A stretch of 17,648 nucleotides of DNA, from the NCBI RefSeq assembly GCF_000988165.1, contig NW_020169373.1:1-17648 (forward strand). The letters run 5' to 3'. The first letter of the stretch is position 1; each line of letters starts with the position of its first letter. The position numbers were made by a program, and so were the translations under genes. The notes below the pieces were generated by a model. The model did no database searches and had not been told where the DNA came from. It saw only the letters and a program-made list of their open reading frames with translations. Of this stretch, positions 15,242 to 17,648 are shown in pieces. The DNA is from Vairimorpha ceranae. Lineage: Eukaryota; Microsporidia; Nosematidae.

Positions 15242-16003
15242 TTAGAGTAATAATTTTATTAAAGTTTTAAAATAACAATTTTTATGATTTCTTAATAGCA
15301 CAAAACGAAGTAAGTAGGGCAAAATTGGCTGTTTTGTTCTACATCTTATTGGCGTTTGATTTTTAATAGCTTCCCAATTACCTTCTATTGTATTGGTATG
15401 GACATTACTTATTGAATCCTTAAAAAAGACTATGATTTACAGTATGATGTTCTTTCATACAAGTCTCAACCTTGCTATACTCTTCCTAAAGATCAGAATA
15501 AATAATTGTATCTTTATTAGCAAATTTAAAAATTAATTTATTCAACAATAAAGAACTTCGATTTGGAACAGGAAATAAAACAATTTTCCTGTATATAGTC
15601 CTCTCAACCACCCCGAATACCAAAATTCCATCAATTCAAAGTCCTTTATGATATTTACGTCGTCCAAACCTACTTTCATCCAGTTCTAATATTATATCTT
15701 TTCCACCTAAACATTGATCTTTACTTTTCAAATACTTAAAATAAAAATTTCAGAAGAAATTATTCCAAGAATATTTGTAACAACAGAGGTACCTACACCT
15801 AATATTTTACTAATATGTAATGGTGTTAATTTTTCCATACATAAATTAAGAACTTTCGAAATTAGTAAGTGCTCTATTTTTTTCCCTAAAAAGCCGTATT
15901 TAAAAATAAATTACGCTCAGCTCTACATTTGATGCACGTACAACGTACTTTATTCTTTGGGGCAGTCCTTAGTTTAACAAAAGCACCATACTTAGTAAAC
16001 CCT
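15242..16003 (-). pseudogene. ISXO2-like (Merlin/IS1595) transposase, broken
   Basis: On the minus strand a zinc-ribbon-like N-terminus (KYGAFVKLRTAPKNKVRCTC, with C-x-C-x2-C at CTCIKC) is followed after a stop by an HTH region (ISKILGVGTSVVTNILGIIS). The DDE domain starts with IILELDESRFGRRKYHKG, the family signature, with first Asp at ~15680. Next come DGILVFGVVER and TIIYSDL with second Asp at ~15494. In a shifted frame comes VHTNTIEGNWEAIKN with the third catalytic residue Glu at ~15385. The tail (RTKQPILPYLLRF) ends at 15242. All three catalytic residues survive, but at least four in-frame stops and one frameshift near 15427 block a full protein. Merlin elements are known in several microsporidia and in animals. 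Confidence 0.9.
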
Positions 16004-16075
16004 CTTTTTAAAAAAAAACCTTTTTTATAATTTCATACATTTTTTTAAATTTTCATCATTAAGAATTTTTTGGGG

Positions 16076-16133
16076 GTGTTAAAAAAATAAAAAAAGTATT
16101 TATCCAACAGGGGGTCCTCAACACAAAATTAGC
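16076..16133 (-). repeat. Right TIR of the Merlin-like element
   Basis: This is the inverted partner of 15167-15223. The outer 20 bp show a one-base gap and some substitutions. Confidence 0.8.
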
Positions 16134-16134
16134 C

Positions 16135-16340
16135 AATATTTTTGTGCATTTTCCTTTAGTTTTATCAAACAATTTAAATCACGGAATAGTGACTATTGCA
16201 AAATTTAATTATTGATAAAGAGTGCATTTTATACTTTTGAACAATTCATACAAACCCAAAGAAATATCGCAGATTAATAAAAAAGCATACATTGTATTTA
16301 TAATCACGTTTAAAGCGGGATGGCATTGGCTAGTAAATTA
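16135..16340. repeat. Dispersed repeat copy B, right part
   Basis: This continues copy B after the Merlin-like insertion. AATATTTTTGTGCATTTT aligns with GGTGTTTTTGTGCACTTTT of copy A, and AAGCATACATTGTATTTATAA aligns with AGCACACATTATATTTGTAA. The palindrome is decayed here (CACGTTTAAAGCGGGA). It ends at GGCTAGTAAA. Confidence 0.65.
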
Positions 16341-16366
16341 TAAAAAGACAAGAAAGACACGGGTTT

Positions 16367-16440
16367 AATTTTTAACCTTTTTTCAAATTTGTAAAATATT
16401 ATTTTTTTTAAACGGTAGTAACATATGATAAAATTTTATT
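16367..16440. repeat. Dispersed repeat, partial copy C
   Basis: The sequence TTTAATTTTTAACCTTTTTT and following resembles the first ~75 bp of copies A and B, and it begins about 25 bp after copy B ends. I cannot follow it beyond ~16440. It could be the start of a tandem copy or the edge of an LTR upstream of the Ty3 element. Confidence 0.4.
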
Positions 16441-16572
16441 TATTTTTACAAAACATAATAATATTGTATCCATTTAAGTACTATTTGTACTTAAATTGTT
16501 AAGAATATTGAAAACCTAAAATTTAGCTTATGAAAAAAATGTTATATATTTGTATAATTTTTACCTCATTAT

Positions 16573-17648
16573 GATGAACAATGATACGGCGAACACAATA
16601 AACAAGGAGTTAACAGTTGTGACTGTGATTAGGAGGCCAAAATATTAGTTGAGGTTGAGTTACTACAGTATGAGTTGGCTAAAACACGGGCAGCGAAAAA
16701 GAATGGAAGCATTTTATGTTTGAAAAGGGTTCTTATGAGTTGAAAGTTTTTATTATCAGAAATGTTAAGTTGAAAGAGGGATGAAAAACTATCGTTGAAA
16801 ACCCCAAGAGAAAATTCACATAAAAAAGCAAATGATGCAGAAAGAAGAAGGAATTAGAAGCATAACGAGACAAATTGAACATAAAATTACGAAAAAAAAT
16901 ACAAGAAACTATTAAGATTTTTTAAAGAAAGAAGGAGACAAAATAGGTATGTGCCAACAAGGTGTTATAATTGTGGGAAGACAGGACAGTAGAAATTGTT
17001 TTGCAAGAAAGCAATATGAAAGAAGAAATGTGACAGAGAAAAATATTAAAAATTAAGATAATTTGAATTATTTGCGTTTTAACAACGGGCAATGCTCGTC
17101 GGATGAAGAGAAAAACTATGTTTTAAAAGAAAAAAAATAAAAGACATAAGAAAACTTGCAAATCTAGAATGTCGAAGCAGGAAACGAAAACAGAAGACAT
17201 AAAAGGATCAACGTTAGAGAAACTGAAAAGAAAATTTTCAGAATGCTTTGACGTAGAAGAAAATTAAATAGACTGTTGCGGAGTAGAAAAGTGTAGAATC
17301 AAAACAGAACTGGGTAAAAAGATTTTTAAAAGAGGGCGGGCAGCACTACAATCACTAGTTGCAGAACCAAAATGTACATAAAATTATTAGAAAGTCGAGG
17401 TATCATACGTAGATCTACATCCGGATGGCGAAACCCAAACAGAGCATTAAGAAAACCAAATTGTACAATAAGACTTGTGAGTAATTTAATGGCTTTGAAT
17501 GATTTAGTAGAAAAAGGTGAATATGAATTAGCGAATATTGGGGACATAATTGGGTACACATAGGGGTCAAAGCATTTCTCGGTTATTGATCTTAAAGAAG
17601 GATTTATAGCATCGAGATAGAAGAAGAAGACGAGATGGAAACGGCATT
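16573..17648 (+). mobile_element. Ty3/gypsy LTR-retrotransposon gag-pol relic, cut by window end
   Basis: A plus-strand frame with stops runs from about 16647 (VEVELLQYELAKTRAAKK) to a nucleocapsid zinc knuckle at 16963-17004. The knuckle has C-x2-C-x4-Q-x4-C, with Gln in place of the usual His and a stop codon directly after. RT begins at 17238 with FDVEEN, a stop, then CCGVEKCRIKTELGKKIFKR. It changes frame near 17372 to KLLESRGIIRRSTSGW, RNPNRALRKPNCTIRLVSN and LMALNDLVEKGEYEL. It continues through a TAG to HFSVIDLKEGF (motif A, catalytic Asp), then shifts frame again to SIEIEEEDEMETAF at the window edge. This order is typical of Ty3/gypsy pol. No protease motif was found between knuckle and RT, and no LTR was proven. 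The element is inactive as read. Confidence 0.88.

Larger units (their letters stand above)
15166..16134 (-). mobile_element. Merlin/IS1595-like DNA transposon (~0.97 kb) with long TIRs
   Basis: The inner 36 bp of the terminal inverted repeats, 15188-15223 and 16076-16111, differ at one position only (CCTGTTGAATAAATAC versus CCTGTTGGATAAATAC, then two T7 runs and AACAC). The match extends outward with a few changes and one gap to about 57 bp (GCT...TGTTAAGAAC versus GCT...TGTTGAGGAC). Flanks AGTATTTAA (15157-15165) and AATATTTTT (16135-16143) look like a decayed 8-9-bp target duplication, as expected for Merlin. Joining the flanks gives sequence that aligns directly with copy A of the dispersed repeat. 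The transposase inside is broken. Confidence 0.88.

Noticed and set aside
15714..15932. 72-residue plus-strand frame
   Set aside because: It is the antisense of the Merlin-like transposase, whose family motifs are on the minus strand.
17326..17559. 77-residue minus-strand frame
   Set aside because: It is the antisense of the Ty3 RT segment that carries recognisable RT motifs on the plus strand.

Overview
The window looks like a piece of a microsporidian nuclear genome. This rests on strong A+T bias, compact intronless genes, and a CCC triplet a few bases upstream of several start codons, which is a known feature of microsporidian translation starts. Eukaryote-only genes (an RBX1-type RING protein, a protein with three SANT domains), a Pol III-type tRNA gene and a mix of decayed transposons fit this. 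The transposon mix (Dong/R4-like LINE, Tc1/mariner, Merlin/IS1595-like, Ty3/gypsy) resembles that of TE-rich microsporidia such as Nosema. The species cannot be named from sequence reading alone.

Layout. Bases 1-870 hold no gene, only short direct repeats and one copy of a ~290-bp dispersed repeat. Bases 1401-10297 are the gene-rich core. In order it holds: rtcB (RNA-splicing ligase, +); an unrecognised lysine-rich protein (+); a CGCAT/AT-rich tandem repeat; a small tail-anchored protein (-); a coiled-coil protein with four internal repeats (-); an RBX1/ROC1 RING-box protein (-); a triple-SANT protein (+); and, convergent with it, a secreted Pro/Gln/Cys-rich protein (-) that is a good candidate for the spore wall or polar tube. 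Bases 10900-17648 are a transposon graveyard. A LINE of Dong/R4 type (-) is split by a 1.43-kb Tc1-like element. A class II tRNA gene (-) carries an unexpected apparent anticodon. A ~0.97-kb Merlin-like element is inserted into a second copy of the dispersed repeat seen at 545-836. The window ends inside the reverse transcriptase of a broken Ty3/gypsy element (+).

The core genes do not form one pathway. They cover RNA repair/tRNA splicing (RtcB), ubiquitin ligation (RBX1), chromatin or transcription (SANT) and probably spore structure. All transposon reading frames seen carry stops or frameshifts, so none looks able to make its own full protein. The two most useful oddities are the Leu-like class II tRNA with apparent anticodon ACA, and the nested insertions whose empty sites can be worked out from the flanking sequence.
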